Source of the DNA: Pseudomonas iranensis
GTDB lineage: Bacteria; Pseudomonadota; Gammaproteobacteria; Pseudomonadales; Pseudomonadaceae
Direction: 5' to 3'
DNA: 64,000 bases
Assembly: GCF_014268585.2 (NCBI RefSeq)
Contig: NZ_CP077092.1
Location: 3,224,001 to 3,288,000, forward strand
The notes below the pieces were generated by a model. The model was not told where the DNA came from. It did no database searches and saw nothing but the letters and a program-made list of their open reading frames with translations. Positions 8,542 to 18,043 of this stretch are shown in pieces (within the stretch, counting starts at the first letter, position 1; each line of letters opens with the position of its first letter). Position numbers and translations under genes: made by a program.

Positions 8542-10340
8542 AGGCGCTCTCCATCCAGGGGGTGCATAACGGGTGCGGCCGTGAGGCTGACAAGCGCGGT
8601 GTACGCCGGCAGTTGGTTCGGGTCCGACAGTTCGACTGCGGCTGGCTGTTGAAACAACCAGTCGGTATCAGTCTGTGCAGGGTTGACCACTGGCGTGTCA
8701 CTGAGGTTCAGGTCAATTCGCAGCTCACTACCGTTGCCCAGCCGCCAGCGTGCGCTGACCGCGCCATGGCCGAGCATCTGCGCGCCCAGAGCCTGGGTCC
8801 CGGAGAGGTTGGGAATGATGTATTGGTGCCGCAACTTGAGCAGTTGCCGATACAGCTCTTGGGTCTGCTGTTGCAATGGCGTGCCGCTGCCGGATAATCG
8901 CGGCTGCGAAGCGTGGAAGGTGCTTTCGGCATTCGGATCGGGGATCTGTTCGCGCTTGTGCGGATCGGTAAAGGCACTGAATGCGGCGAACTCGTTGCGC
9001 CGACCTTCACGCACCAGTTCCGCCAGTTCACCGTGATGGCTGGTGAAAAACAGGAACGGTTGCTCGGCGGCAAATTCATCGCCCATGAACATCAGCGGAA
9101 TCATCGGCGACAGCAGCAACAACACTGTCGCCGCTTGTACCGCACGGGGGTCGGCGAGCTGATGCAGGCGCTCGCCAAAGGCGCGGTTGCCGATCTGGTC
9201 ATGGTTCTGCAGAAACAGCACGAAAGCGGTGGAGGGCAGATGTTCGCTCGGCTCGCCACGGGGTTCGCCATGACGAGTGATGTGGCCTTGGAAAACAAAG
9301 CCCTGACTCAGGCAGCGCACCAATTGCTCGGTGGGTTGCGCGGCGTAGTCGGCGTAATAGGCGTCGGTTTCGCCGGTCAGCAGCACGTGCAAAGCGTTAT
9401 GGCCGTCATCGTTCCACTGCGCGTCGTAGTCGGTCTCAAGCAGGCTCGACTGGTTCAGCTCGTTTTCGACGGTCAGCCAGACGTGCCGGGTCGGGTCGAT
9501 CTGCTGGCGAATGCGTCGGGCCAGATCGCTGAGGAAGTCGGGATCTTCAATTGCGTGCACCGCGTCCAGGCGCAAACCGTCGAAACGGTATTCGAGCAGC
9601 CACATCAGCGCGTTTTCAATGAAGAACTCGCGCACTTCCGGACGGCGGAAATCGATCGCCGCGCCCCAGGGCGTGTGCTTGTCCTCGCGGAAAAAGCCTT
9701 TGGCGTAACGATGCAGATAGTTGCCGTCGGGACCGAAGTGGTTGTAGACGACGTCAAGAATCACCGCCAGGCCATGGCCGTGGGCGGTGTCGATCAGGTG
9801 TTTGAGTTGTTCCGGTGTGCCGTAGGAGGCTTGCGGTGCATAGGGCAGTACGCCGTCATAGCCCCAGTTGCGATCACCGGGGAATTGCGCCAGCGGCATC
9901 AGTTCGATGGCGGTGATGCCCAGCGCCACCAGCCGCGCCAGATGCTGTTCGACTTCGGCAAAACCACCGAGCGCACCGACGTGCAGCTCGTAAATCACCG
10001 CTTCACTCCACGGCCGACCATTCCAGGTCGTGTGCCGCCATTGGTAGGCATGGGGATCGACCACCACACTGTGGCGGTCGAGGTCGCCATCCTGTGCCCT
10101 GGAGGCCGGGTCCGGCACCTCCAGTTCGCCATCGATGCAATAACGGTAGCGACTGCCCGCCGGGCAATTGGCCTTGATTACAAACCAACCGTCGCCCTGA
10201 GGCAGCATGGGCAACGATTTTCCATCTTCCAGTTCCACACTGACGTAGAACGCGTCAGGCGCCCACAACGCAAACTGCGTGTGCTCGGCATCCAGCATGA
10301 TCGCGCCGTGGGGCCAGGTTTCTTGGGTCCTTGACGGCAT
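8538..10340 (-). CDS. treZ: Maltooligosyltrehalose trehalohydrolase TreZ
   Basis: A 600-residue GH13 enzyme that releases free trehalose from the maltooligosyltrehalose made by TreY. An N-terminal beta domain (about 10-100) precedes the barrel, which shows LDVVYNHFGPDGNYLH, FDGLRLDAVHAI (nucleophile D259), VENELN (probable acid E292) and LQNHDQIGNR, the TreZ signature set. The ATG at 10340 is preferred over a TTG three codons upstream because GGGAG lies nine bases before it. It starts 17 bases after the glgA stop and overlaps malQ by four bases. Confidence 0.95.
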   Translation of the reverse strand: MPSRTQETWPHGAIMLDAEHTQFALWAPDAFYVSVELEDGKSLPMLPQGDGWFVIKANCPAGSRYRYCIDGELEVPDPASRAQDGDLDRHSVVVDPHAYQWRHTTWNGRPWSEAVIYELHVGALGGFAEVEQHLARLVALGITAIELMPLAQFPGDRNWGYDGVLPYAPQASYGTPEQLKHLIDTAHGHGLAVILDVVYNHFGPDGNYLHRYAKGFFREDKHTPWGAAIDFRRPEVREFFIENALMWLLEYRFDGLRLDAVHAIEDPDFLSDLARRIRQQIDPTRHVWLTVENELNQSSLLETDYDAQWNDDGHNALHVLLTGETDAYYADYAAQPTEQLVRCLSQGFVFQGHITRHGEPRGEPSEHLPSTAFVLFLQNHDQIGNRAFGERLHQLADPRAVQAATVLLLLSPMIPLMFMGDEFAAEQPFLFFTSHHGELAELVREGRRNEFAAFSAFTDPHKREQIPDPNAESTFHASQPRLSGSGTPLQQQTQELYRQLLKLRHQYIIPNLSGTQALGAQMLGHGAVSARWRLGNGSELRIDLNLSDTPVVNPAQTDTDWLFQQPAAVELSDPNQLPAYTALVSLTAAPVMHPLDGERL

Positions 10341-10357
10341 TTTCTGCAACTCCCTGG

Positions 10358-11944
10358 TTATTTGTGGCTGGCTTTACCCAACGCCTTGGCGACCAGTTGT
10401 TCGTAAAGTTCGGCGTAGGGTTCAACCGCTTTGCTCCAGTTGAACGGTGCAGCCATGGCGCGGCAGCGCATGGCATTGAGCAATTCCGGGAAGGCGAAGA
10501 CCTTGAACGCGCGGCTCAGGGCTTCTTTATAGCTATCAACGGTGGACTCATCGAAGAGGAAACCGGTGACGCCGTTTTCAATGGTGTCGGCCAGACCGCC
10601 GGTGTTGCGCGCGACCGGCAACGATCCGAAACGCTGGGCGTACATCTGGCTCAGGCCGCAAGGCTCGTAACGCGAAGGCATCAGCAGGAAATCGCTGCCG
10701 GCGAACATGCGTCGGGCATCGGTTTCGTTGAAGCCGATGCGTACGCCGATCTGGCCAGGAAAGCGCAGGGCCAGTTCACGCATGGCTTGCTCTTCTTCCG
10801 GCTCACCACGGCCGATGATCGCGATCTGGCCACCGTTCTGCACGATGTACTCGGACACCGCTTCGGTGAGGTCGAGACCTTTCTGATACACGAGACGCGA
10901 AACCACGGCGAACAACGGGCCAGTCGAATCGTTCAAGCCAAACAGCTCACGGACATGCGCCGCGTTGATCGCTTTGCCTTCCCAGTCGCCGATGGCGAAC
11001 GGGGCAAACAGGTGCGGGTCGGTCGCCGAATCCCAGCTCTCATCGATGCCGTTCGGGATGCCGCTGAGCAGGCCTTGCTGGGTCTTGGCGGCAAGGAAAC
11101 CGTCGAGGCCACAGCCGAAGTCCGGGGTGGTGATCTCTTGCGCATACGTCGCGCTGACGGTGGTGATGTGGCTCGAATAGGCCATGCCGGCCTTGAGGAA
11201 CGACATCTTGCCGTAGAACTCCATGCCTTCCTGTTGCAGGGCATGGGTGGGAATCCCCAGCTCCGGGCAGGAACCAAGGCTGGTCACGCCTTGATAGGCA
11301 AGGTTGTGAATGGTGAACAGCGTTGGCGTGCGCTGCCCGCGCCAGTGCATGTAAGCGGGCGCGAGGCCAGCCGGCCAGTCATGGGCGTGCACCAGATCCG
11401 GGCGCCAATGGATTTGCGCAAGATTGGCGGCGATGTCGGCAGCGGCCAGGCCGAGACGGGCGAAGCGGATATGGTTGTCCGGCCAGTCGCGACCGTTGTT
11501 GGCGCCGTAAGGGCCACCCTCACGCTCGTAGAGTTCAGGGCAGATCAGCACGTAGATCACCAGGCCATCGGGCATGTCCATGCGCCCGATCTTGCAAGGT
11601 GGCAGCGCGGCGTGGCCACCCAGCTCGCCGATGATGTGAATCGGGTTTTCGCTGTGCACCACTTGCGGATAACCGGGGATCAGCACCCGCACATCGTGCA
11701 GATGGGCCATGGCCCGGGGCAGGGCGGCGGAGACGTCACCGAGGCCGCCGGTCTTGACCAGATCGGCGATTTCCGAAGTCACGAACAACACTTTTTTCTT
11801 GTTGGGATTCTGGCTTGCTACCGGAGCAAGCGTCTTGGTGCCGGGTACGTTGATCTGTCGGCTGCCGGGAACACTGATGGTGCTCGATTCTCCAAGCGAC
11901 TGGTGAGCACGCTCTCCCTGAATATCCAATGCCGCACTGATCAT
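10358..11944 (-). CDS. glgA: Glycogen synthase GlgA
   Basis: A 528-residue GT5 retaining glucosyltransferase extending alpha-1,4 glucan, normally from ADP-glucose. The Rossmann start KVLFVTSEIADLVKTGGLGD (51-70) carries the KTGGL sugar-nucleotide motif, and the C-terminal domain has SRYEPCGLSQMYAQRFG and NTGGLADT. About 50 residues precede the first strand, longer than the E. coli enzyme, but GGGAG before ATG 11944 supports this start; the frame remains open further upstream without a better one. It is the first gene of the operon, so its leader probably carries the main promoter. Confidence 0.94.
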   Translation of the reverse strand: MISAALDIQGERAHQSLGESSTISVPGSRQINVPGTKTLAPVASQNPNKKKVLFVTSEIADLVKTGGLGDVSAALPRAMAHLHDVRVLIPGYPQVVHSENPIHIIGELGGHAALPPCKIGRMDMPDGLVIYVLICPELYEREGGPYGANNGRDWPDNHIRFARLGLAAADIAANLAQIHWRPDLVHAHDWPAGLAPAYMHWRGQRTPTLFTIHNLAYQGVTSLGSCPELGIPTHALQQEGMEFYGKMSFLKAGMAYSSHITTVSATYAQEITTPDFGCGLDGFLAAKTQQGLLSGIPNGIDESWDSATDPHLFAPFAIGDWEGKAINAAHVRELFGLNDSTGPLFAVVSRLVYQKGLDLTEAVSEYIVQNGGQIAIIGRGEPEEEQAMRELALRFPGQIGVRIGFNETDARRMFAGSDFLLMPSRYEPCGLSQMYAQRFGSLPVARNTGGLADTIENGVTGFLFDESTVDSYKEALSRAFKVFAFPELLNAMRCRAMAAPFNWSKAVEPYAELYEQLVAKALGKASHK

Positions 11945-12477
11945 ATGTATCTCCCGTGTGTGATCTGATTCTTGTCTCGAACAAGCTGTTTCGTGGCCAA
12001 GTCCTGTGGCCGGGCGCAAAGGCGCCACGCATCGGTGAGCAAATGCTGACCCAACACGCGCAAGCAGAATGGGTGGTGAGGCCGTTGCAAGGATTACACC
12101 AGTCGCTTTCGCCCAGTTGTTCTGATGACCTGTGGCGTGAAGCAAAAGTTTCGACTTTTTTTCGTCGGTATGACCGAGTGGTTTGGCCACTGAAAAATCA
12201 GTCTAGGCCAGATCCTAGAGCGGGTCGGGACAAATGGGTAAATTGTTCGACAATCGGTTGTGTCGGAATGTTAGCGAGGGTCCAGGAGGGGAAACGCTCC
12301 GACGAAGGGCATGTTTTTCGGTCAGCGGGAGCCAAAATGGTGACTGGGCAGTCACGATTTTGTGGTAGGGGATGGGCGAGTTGCACCGTTGTGGTGCGAG
12401 GGGGTTTCAGCGTGGTATCTGAAATGACCCCTTCGCGAGCAGGCCTGTTGCAGCAACTGAACTTTAAAGTGATGGAA
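11945..12477. promoter_or_regulatory. Non-coding gap and leader of the glgA operon
   Basis: This 533-base stretch separates two leftward genes. No convincing gene is present. The minus strand contains CTAGACT (12200-12206), one mismatch from an RpoS-type extended -10 (CTATACT), about 256 bases before glgA; a stationary-phase or osmotic promoter would fit the pathway, but this is a weak match. A half REP (cttcgcgagcaggcct, about 12430-12446) lies just after the end of the upstream gene. The + strand around 12270-12390 is rich in GGA/GGGA motifs without a clear sRNA structure. Confidence 0.35.
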
Positions 12478-13431
12478 TCAATTCAACAGACGCACCGGCT
12501 CCCCAGTTGCCCAACCCTGAATATCCTCGATCATCTGCCGGAAGAACTGCTCGTAATTCTGCCGACTGACATAGCCCACATGCGGCGTGGCGAGGACATT
12601 GTCCAGCGTGCGAAACGGGTGCAGGGCCGGCAAAGGCTCTTGCTCGAACACGTCCAGCGCTGCCCCGGCAATGCGCCGTTTCTGTAGCGCCTTGATCAAC
12701 GCCGCTTCATCGACGATCGGCCCGCGAGCAGTGTTGACCAAAAGCGCGCTCGGTTTCATCCACTCCAGCGCTTGGGCATCAACCAGACCGCGACTGCGTT
12801 CACTGAGCACCAGATGCACCGACAGCACGTGGGCCTGCTCGAACAGTTGCTGCTTGCTGACGTACGTCACGCCGACCTGTTCCGCGCGTTCGGCGGTGAG
12901 GTTCTCGCTCCAGGCGATCACGCGCATGCCGAACACCTGGCCGAACTGCGCGACCCGCTGGCCGATGCTGCCCAAACCCAGGATTCCCAGGGTCTTGCCA
13001 TGCAGATCGCCGCCGAGGCCCTGTTGCCACTGGCCGGCGCGCAAGGCATTGGCTTCCTTCACCAGATCACGGGTGGCCGCCATGATCAGCGCCCAGGTCA
13101 GTTCCGGTGCGGCATGTTTGTAACTGTCGGTGCCGCAGACCTTGATGCCCAGCGCTGCAGCGGCCGGCATGTCCAGCGCCGCATTGCGCATGCCGCCGGT
13201 GACCAGCAACTTCAGATTGGGCAAGCGTCCGAGCAAGTCGGCGTCGAAACGCGTGCGTTCGCGCATGACGCAGATCACCTCGTACTGGCCGAGGCGCTCG
13301 GCCAGTGTCGCGTTGTCGGCCGGGTAATCATGCACAAAGGTCACTTCACCGATGCTCTCCAGCACGGACCAGTCGACCACGTCGCGTGCCACGTCCTGCC
13401 AGTCATCGATCACTGCAATCTGCACCGTCAT
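12478..13431 (-). CDS. D-2-hydroxyacid dehydrogenase family protein
   Basis: A 317-residue NAD(P)-dependent oxidoreductase of the D-isomer-specific 2-hydroxyacid dehydrogenase family, with a split catalytic domain and a central Rossmann domain (about 105-285). GLGSIG (152-157) is the dinucleotide loop, NTARGPIVDE holds the substrate-binding arginine, and ATPHVGYVS carries the catalytic histidine. AGGTAA precedes the ATG and the gene starts 12 bases after the stop of the upstream hydrolase gene. The substrate (glyoxylate/hydroxypyruvate, phosphoglycerate or another 2-oxoacid) cannot be determined; the sequence is not a standard SerA because it lacks a C-terminal ACT domain. Confidence 0.88.
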   Translation of the reverse strand: MTVQIAVIDDWQDVARDVVDWSVLESIGEVTFVHDYPADNATLAERLGQYEVICVMRERTRFDADLLGRLPNLKLLVTGGMRNAALDMPAAAALGIKVCGTDSYKHAAPELTWALIMAATRDLVKEANALRAGQWQQGLGGDLHGKTLGILGLGSIGQRVAQFGQVFGMRVIAWSENLTAERAEQVGVTYVSKQQLFEQAHVLSVHLVLSERSRGLVDAQALEWMKPSALLVNTARGPIVDEAALIKALQKRRIAGAALDVFEQEPLPALHPFRTLDNVLATPHVGYVSRQNYEQFFRQMIEDIQGWATGEPVRLLN

Positions 13432-13443
13432 CGGCTTACCTCA

Positions 13444-14490
13444 TCATGGAGCGGAAGGAGTCTTGCCCAGCCAGCCGAGCAACGCCTGATGGAATTTCTC
13501 CGGTTCTTCCATTTGTGGCGCGTGGCCCATGCCCGGGAATTCGATCAGCGTCGACTGCGGAATCAACTTGGCGACCTGTTTGCCGAGCACCTCGTAGTGG
13601 CCGATTTTCGCTTTGACTTCCGGCGGTGCGAGGTCCTTGCCGATGGCGGTGGTGTCGGAGGTGCCGATCAGCAACAGGGTCGGCATCTTCAGGTCCTTGA
13701 ACTCGTAGTACACCGGCTGGGTGAAGATCATGTCGTAGATCAGCGCCGAGTTCCACGCGACCTGGGTCTTGCCCGGACCTTTGCTCAGACCGGCGAGCAT
13801 GTCGACCCAGCGATCGAATTCGGGCTTCCAGCGGCCGTCGTAATAAGTGGTGCGCTCATAGTCGCGAATGCCCTTGGCCGTGACCTTCAACTCACGCTGA
13901 TACCACTGATCGACGGTGCGATAGGGAACACCGAGGGCTTTCCAGTCTTCCAGACCGATCGGGTTGACCATCGCCAATTGATCGACCTGCTCCGGGAACA
14001 GCAGCGCATAACGGGTGGCGAGCATGCCGCCGGTGGAGTGGCCGAGCACAGTGGCTTTCTGAATGCCCAACGCCTTGAGCAATTGCTGGGTGTTGGTCGC
14101 CAGTTGCTGGAAGCTGTACTGATAGTGCTCGGGTTTGCTGGAGGTGCAGAAGCCGATCTGATCCGGCGCAATCACGCGGTAGCCGGCATCGCTCAAGGCC
14201 TTGATCGAACTGTCCCAGGTCGCCGCGCAGAAATTCTTGCCGTGCATCAGCACCACGGTGCGGCCGTTGGCCTTGCCATTGGCGGCGACGTCCATGTAAC
14301 CCATTTGCAGCTTCTGACCCTGGGATTCGAAGGCGAAGTGTTTAAGCGTGTAGGGGTATTGGAAGCCTTGCAGCTCCGGGCCGTAGGCAGGCCCTTCGGC
14401 GGGGGCGGTTTCAGTGGCCGCTTGCGCCATTAATGGCAGGGCAGCGCTGAGGACGAGGCCGGGCAGCCAGCGGGAAAGCGTGACGGACAT
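13444..14490 (-). CDS. Secreted alpha/beta hydrolase
   Basis: A 348-residue protein with an N-terminal signal peptide (residues 1-25, ending AQAA), so probably periplasmic or exported. The alpha/beta hydrolase fold shows HGKNF at the oxyanion region (83-87), the nucleophile elbow GHSTGG (S152), an Asp in LLIGTSDTTAIG and the catalytic histidine in GMGHAP near the C-terminus. AAGGAG precedes the ATG; a longer frame upstream has no support. It lies 12 bases upstream of the dehydrogenase gene and is likely co-transcribed. The substrate (ester, lactone, haloalkane or epoxide) is not evident. Confidence 0.88.
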   Translation of the reverse strand: MSVTLSRWLPGLVLSAALPLMAQAATETAPAEGPAYGPELQGFQYPYTLKHFAFESQGQKLQMGYMDVAANGKANGRTVVLMHGKNFCAATWDSSIKALSDAGYRVIAPDQIGFCTSSKPEHYQYSFQQLATNTQQLLKALGIQKATVLGHSTGGMLATRYALLFPEQVDQLAMVNPIGLEDWKALGVPYRTVDQWYQRELKVTAKGIRDYERTTYYDGRWKPEFDRWVDMLAGLSKGPGKTQVAWNSALIYDMIFTQPVYYEFKDLKMPTLLLIGTSDTTAIGKDLAPPEVKAKIGHYEVLGKQVAKLIPQSTLIEFPGMGHAPQMEEPEKFHQALLGWLGKTPSAP

Positions 14491-14576
14491 AAGCACTAAC
14501 TCCTTGAAAATTGGCCGACTCTGGAAGGTCGGGATTACGCCGACGTTAAACAAAGGCAATCACAGGAAGGGTTGGT

Positions 14577-15011
14577 TCAACCGAGCCAGCCCAGTGTCAG
14601 CAAGGCCAGCACGCCATAGCGCGCGCCTTTGGCCAGGGTGACGATCAACAGAAAGCGCCCGAGCGGTTCGCGCATGACGCCGGCAATCAAGGTCAGCGGA
14701 TCGCCAATCACCGGCAGCCAACTGAGCAGCAGCGACCAATGCCCATAGCGCTCGTAGTGCTTGCGCGCCTTGGCCATATGCCGCGGACTGACCGGGAACC
14801 AGCGTCGATCCTGAAACCGCTCGATGCCACGGCCCAGCCACCAGTTGACCAGTGAACCGAGCACGTTGCCCAGCGTCGCTACCGCGAGTAAACCCCACAG
14901 CCAGTAACGCTCGCTGACGATCAGGCCGACCAGCAGCGCCTCGGACTGCAACGGCAACAATGTCGCCGCGCCAAACGCAGCAAAGAACAGGCCGAAGTAG
15001 GCTGCCCCCAT
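14577..15011 (-). CDS. YqaA/DedA-like inner-membrane protein
   Basis: A 144-residue membrane protein with about four hydrophobic segments (near 3-22, 30-52, 92-112 and 118-143). The pattern NVLGSLVNWWLGRG and PVIGDPLTLIAGVMR is that of YqaA proteins, a short branch of the DedA/SNARE-associated family linked to lipid scrambling and membrane homeostasis. The ATG shares one base with the TGA of the DUF411 gene (TGATG), implying coupling. Specific function unknown. Confidence 0.82.
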   Translation of the reverse strand: MGAAYFGLFFAAFGAATLLPLQSEALLVGLIVSERYWLWGLLAVATLGNVLGSLVNWWLGRGIERFQDRRWFPVSPRHMAKARKHYERYGHWSLLLSWLPVIGDPLTLIAGVMREPLGRFLLIVTLAKGARYGVLALLTLGWLG

Positions 15012-15457
15012 CAACGGGCCGGGTAGTCCGCCACTACCACGTCAGCGCCGTCCTTCTTCAGGCCGATCACTTGGTACGCATCGCTCATGCCGTCCATTTC
15101 CATGCCCGGCGAGCCCATTGGCATGCCCGGTGCAGCCACACCCAGCAGATCGTCGCGCTTGCTCAACGCAAGCACCTGATCGGCCGGCACATGGCCTTCG
15201 ACGAATTTGCCATTGATGATCGCCGTGTGGCAGGACGCCAGACGCGGTGGTACGCCGTGCTGCTGTTTAAAGCTGCTCATGTCGCTTTCGACGTGGTCTT
15301 CGACTTTGAAGCCATTGGCTTCGAGATGGCTGATCCACTTTTTGCAGCAGCCGCAATTGGCATCGCGGTGCACTTCGATCGGGATCAGTTCGGCGGCTTG
15401 CGCCAGGGAGGAGATGAACAGGGCGCTCAGGGCGAGCAGACGCAGTTGGCTTCGCAT
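15011..15457 (-). CDS. DUF411 metal-binding periplasmic protein
   Basis: A 148-residue protein with a signal peptide (1-21, ending AQA) and a DUF411 domain of thioredoxin-like fold. Its CGCC cluster (in DANCGCCKKW) and LASCHTAIINGKFVEGHVP motif are typical of this family, usually associated with copper handling. The Met-rich stretch PGMPMGSPGMEMDGM could add copper(I) ligands. It is the first gene of a pair with the YqaA-like membrane protein. No copper-responsive operator was recognised upstream. Confidence 0.85.
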   Translation of the reverse strand: MRSQLRLLALSALFISSLAQAAELIPIEVHRDANCGCCKKWISHLEANGFKVEDHVESDMSSFKQQHGVPPRLASCHTAIINGKFVEGHVPADQVLALSKRDDLLGVAAPGMPMGSPGMEMDGMSDAYQVIGLKKDGADVVVADYPAR

Positions 15458-15566
15458 GGGAATGGGCTCTCGACTCGGTGAAGGTCAGCAAGAACGCATT
15501 TTGACCTGTTTTCCCGCTCCTACATCAACTGAGTGTTTCCAGTTGCTACAAAACACCCGAACCATT

Positions 15567-15654
15567 GTAGGAGTGAGTCTGCTCGCGAATGCGGTTGACC
15601 AGCCGCAGCTCCAGTGACTGAAAAATCGCTTTCGCGAGCAGGCTCCGCTCCCAC
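15567..15654. repeat. REPIN
   Basis: An inverted pair, gtaggagtgagtctgctcgcgaatg and cgctttcgcgagcaggctccgctccc. The left arm is degenerate (gtaggagtgagt) and the right arm has a one-base insertion (aggctCcgctccc), so this copy is decaying. It lies between the MCP stop and the start of the DUF411 gene. Confidence 0.85.
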
Positions 15655-15698
15655 AGGGGATTGGCGTAAAGGCCAACATCCCCGTGGTCGCGGTTGGC

Positions 15699-17690
15699 TT
15701 AACTGACCTTGAACCGCCCCATGATCGCGCTCACGCGGCTGTTGGCTTCGAGCAACTGGCGGGTATTCAGCTCGCTGGCCTGGCCGCTCTGCACCAGTTC
15801 GTCGACCATGTGGCGGATCTGCACCATGCTGCGGTTGATCTCTTCGGTCACTGCGCTTTGCTGTTCGGCGGCGGTGGCGATCTGCGTGCTGAGGCTGTTG
15901 ATGTGGCTGACCGAACCGGCCATTTCGTCCAGCCCCGAGTTGACGCGGGCGGTGGCGTCAGCGGCGGACTGGCAACTGGCCTGGGTGTTTTCCATGGCAC
16001 TGACCGAGGAACTGACGCCTTGGGTCAGACGGGTCAACATCTCGTTGATTTCCGAAGTGCTGGCCTGAGTGCGGGCGGCGAGGGCGCGGACTTCATCCGC
16101 TACCACCGCAAAGCCGCGCCCCTGTTCACCGGCCCGGGCCGCTTCAATCGCGGCGTTGAGGGCGAGCAGGTTGGTCTGCCCGGCAATCGCACCGATCACG
16201 CCGAGGATTTCGGTGATGCGCTGGGCGTCCTGCTGCATGTTTTCAACTTTGTGTGTAGCGCTGGCCACTTCGTCGATCAGCGCGACCACGCTGTTGGTCG
16301 CTTCACCCACCACGACGCGCGAGCGATCGGCGTTTTCATTGGCGCGCTGGGTGAACGCAGCGGTTTCAGCGGCATTCTGCGCCACGCTTTCAGCGGTGGA
16401 GCTCATTTCGGTAATGGCGGTGACGGTCTGGTCGGTTTCCGAGGCGTGACGCAGCAGAATCTGGCTGGTGTGCGCCGAAGTGCGTTGCAGATTGTCGAGG
16501 CTGGAGGCCATGGCGCCGGTGGCCTGGGTGACTTCGCCGATCATGTTCTGCAAATAGACGATGAAGGTGTTGACCGAATGGCCGATGGCGCCCAGTTCGT
16601 CCTCAGCGCGAATGGTGATGCGGCGGGTCAGGTCGGCGTCACCGCTGGACAGTGAATCGATGTTGGCTTTCAGAGCCTTCATGCGCTGTACCAGTTTGCG
16701 AATCGCGTAAACCTGCAACAGCACCAGCAGGATCACCAGCGGAATCTGGATCAGGCTGAGACTGTTGAGCACATCGTCACGCTGGGCGGTGAGCATTTTG
16801 GTCGGCAGGGCGGTGGCGAGGAACCACGGTGTGCCCTCGATAGGGCGCATGAAGAATGTGGCGTCTTCACCATTGTTGTCGAACTCGACGCGTTGCGCTT
16901 TATCGCGGTTCTGCAGGCCGGTCTTGATCTGATTGATGAAGGTCGAGCTGGCTGCCAGTTCGCTGATGTTCTTCAACACGATCGGACCGCTGATGCGCGA
17001 GCTGTTGCTGATGATCTTGCCGTCAGCCTCAACGATGAGCATTTCGGCGTTGAGGTCTTTTTCCTTTCGCGCCACCAGGTCGTTGAAGAAGCCCAGGGTC
17101 ACGTCGATGGTCGAAACGCCCCAGGCGCTGCCGTTCTTGTAGATGGCCATGGCGCAGTTGGTGCGCGGCTCGGCACTGGCGTCGTCCTTATAGGCAGCGG
17201 CCCACGCGCACTGGCCGCGCGGGGTGGCCATGCCGCCCTTGTGCCAGCTCTGGTCGTAGTAGTTCGGTGCGGCGTCGCTGTTCCAGAACGTATTGACCTT
17301 GAGCTGACCCGAGGCATCCCGGTGCCAGAAGGTGCTGAACTTGTTGCGGCCGGCTTCGCGCTGGCCGGGCAACGGCCAGATACCGCCGCCAAAGACTTTC
17401 AGTTCGCCGTACTGATCCACCAGCCCTGGCAGCACCACGTCGATGGCGGCGCTGTCGAGCAGGGGGATGGTCTGGGTGATGCTGCGTTGCTGCGCCTGCA
17501 CCTTGTTCAGTTCGCCCTGAATCTGCACGGCGACTTCGGCGATGCGGTTGAGCACGACCTTCTCTTCGGTATCGCGCAGGGTCGGTGCGACCAGTTGGCT
17601 GATGCCGACCACGGTGAGCACGGACAACAACAGGATGAACAGAATCAGAAACAGCGTGTAGCGAGCCTGAATAGTGCGCAGTGCGGGCAT
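15699..17690 (-). CDS. Methyl-accepting chemotaxis protein with dCache-type sensor
   Basis: A 663-residue transmembrane chemoreceptor. A first membrane segment (about 11-33) is followed by a periplasmic domain of about 270 residues with dCache features (SQSWHKGG-like region, [21 protein letters not shown]), a second membrane segment (about 318-338), a HAMP region and the cytoplasmic signalling domain with the conserved hairpin tip ([20 protein letters not shown]). It should relay ligand binding to CheA/CheW. No ligand can be assigned by eye, although dCache receptors often bind amino acids or related small molecules. A FliA-type promoter lies 65 bases upstream. Confidence 0.93.
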   Translation of the reverse strand: MPALRTIQARYTLFLILFILLLSVLTVVGISQLVAPTLRDTEEKVVLNRIAEVAVQIQGELNKVQAQQRSITQTIPLLDSAAIDVVLPGLVDQYGELKVFGGGIWPLPGQREAGRNKFSTFWHRDASGQLKVNTFWNSDAAPNYYDQSWHKGGMATPRGQCAWAAAYKDDASAEPRTNCAMAIYKNGSAWGVSTIDVTLGFFNDLVARKEKDLNAEMLIVEADGKIISNSSRISGPIVLKNISELAASSTFINQIKTGLQNRDKAQRVEFDNNGEDATFFMRPIEGTPWFLATALPTKMLTAQRDDVLNSLSLIQIPLVILLVLLQVYAIRKLVQRMKALKANIDSLSSGDADLTRRITIRAEDELGAIGHSVNTFIVYLQNMIGEVTQATGAMASSLDNLQRTSAHTSQILLRHASETDQTVTAITEMSSTAESVAQNAAETAAFTQRANENADRSRVVVGEATNSVVALIDEVASATHKVENMQQDAQRITEILGVIGAIAGQTNLLALNAAIEAARAGEQGRGFAVVADEVRALAARTQASTSEINEMLTRLTQGVSSSVSAMENTQASCQSAADATARVNSGLDEMAGSVSHINSLSTQIATAAEQQSAVTEEINRSMVQIRHMVDELVQSGQASELNTRQLLEANSRVSAIMGRFKVS

Positions 17691-18043
17691 GGAACTGATC
17701 CTTGAGCGGCGTTTTTGTTGGAGGGCAGGAATAAAACAGGGCGGGTATCACAGCGTATCGTCGTTACGGGCGGAAGCTTTAGGTACTTGCGCGCCGAAAG
17801 AACTCAGGGCGATGACCGGTTGGTATCGGGATTGGTACATCCCTCGCAATCGCCACAGTTGTTACATCCTGATGACGGCGCTGAACCAATGTTTACGGGC
17901 TGCAGGCTTGTGTCGCGAATGTACGAGATTTGTAAAAAAGCGCACAAATGACTTGGTGCGATCAGGCGCATCGGCCGATACTCGCGCCCATTCAATTGGT
18001 TGGAACAAGGACATTTCATGCTCATTGCACAAGGAATCCTCGC
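17691..18043. other. Divergent intergenic region between MCP and hypothetical gene
   Basis: These 353 bases contain the leftward FliA promoter for the MCP and the leader of the rightward gene at 18044. GCCGATAC at 17974-17981 matches seven of eight bases of a FliA -10 on the + strand, 63 bases before the 18044 ATG, but no TAAA lies at the right distance. No gene is seen here. Confidence 0.5.
17755..17781 (-). promoter_or_regulatory. FliA (sigma-28) promoter for the chemoreceptor
   Basis: On the minus strand TAAA (17778-17781) is followed by exactly 15 bases and then GACGATAC (17755-17762). The consensus is TAAA-N15-GCCGATAA, so the -35 and spacing match fully and the -10 matches six of eight. 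This places the receptor in the flagellar late regulon. Confidence 0.75.

Noticed and set aside
12121..12180. AlgU-like promoter (GAAACTT) on the minus strand upstream of glgA
   Set aside because: No TCTGA-like -10 lies at 16-17 bases; the match is only to the -35.
11956..12687. 243-codon + frame in the glgA upstream gap
   Set aside because: It runs into the 3' end of the dehydrogenase gene antisense and its protein has no recognisable features.
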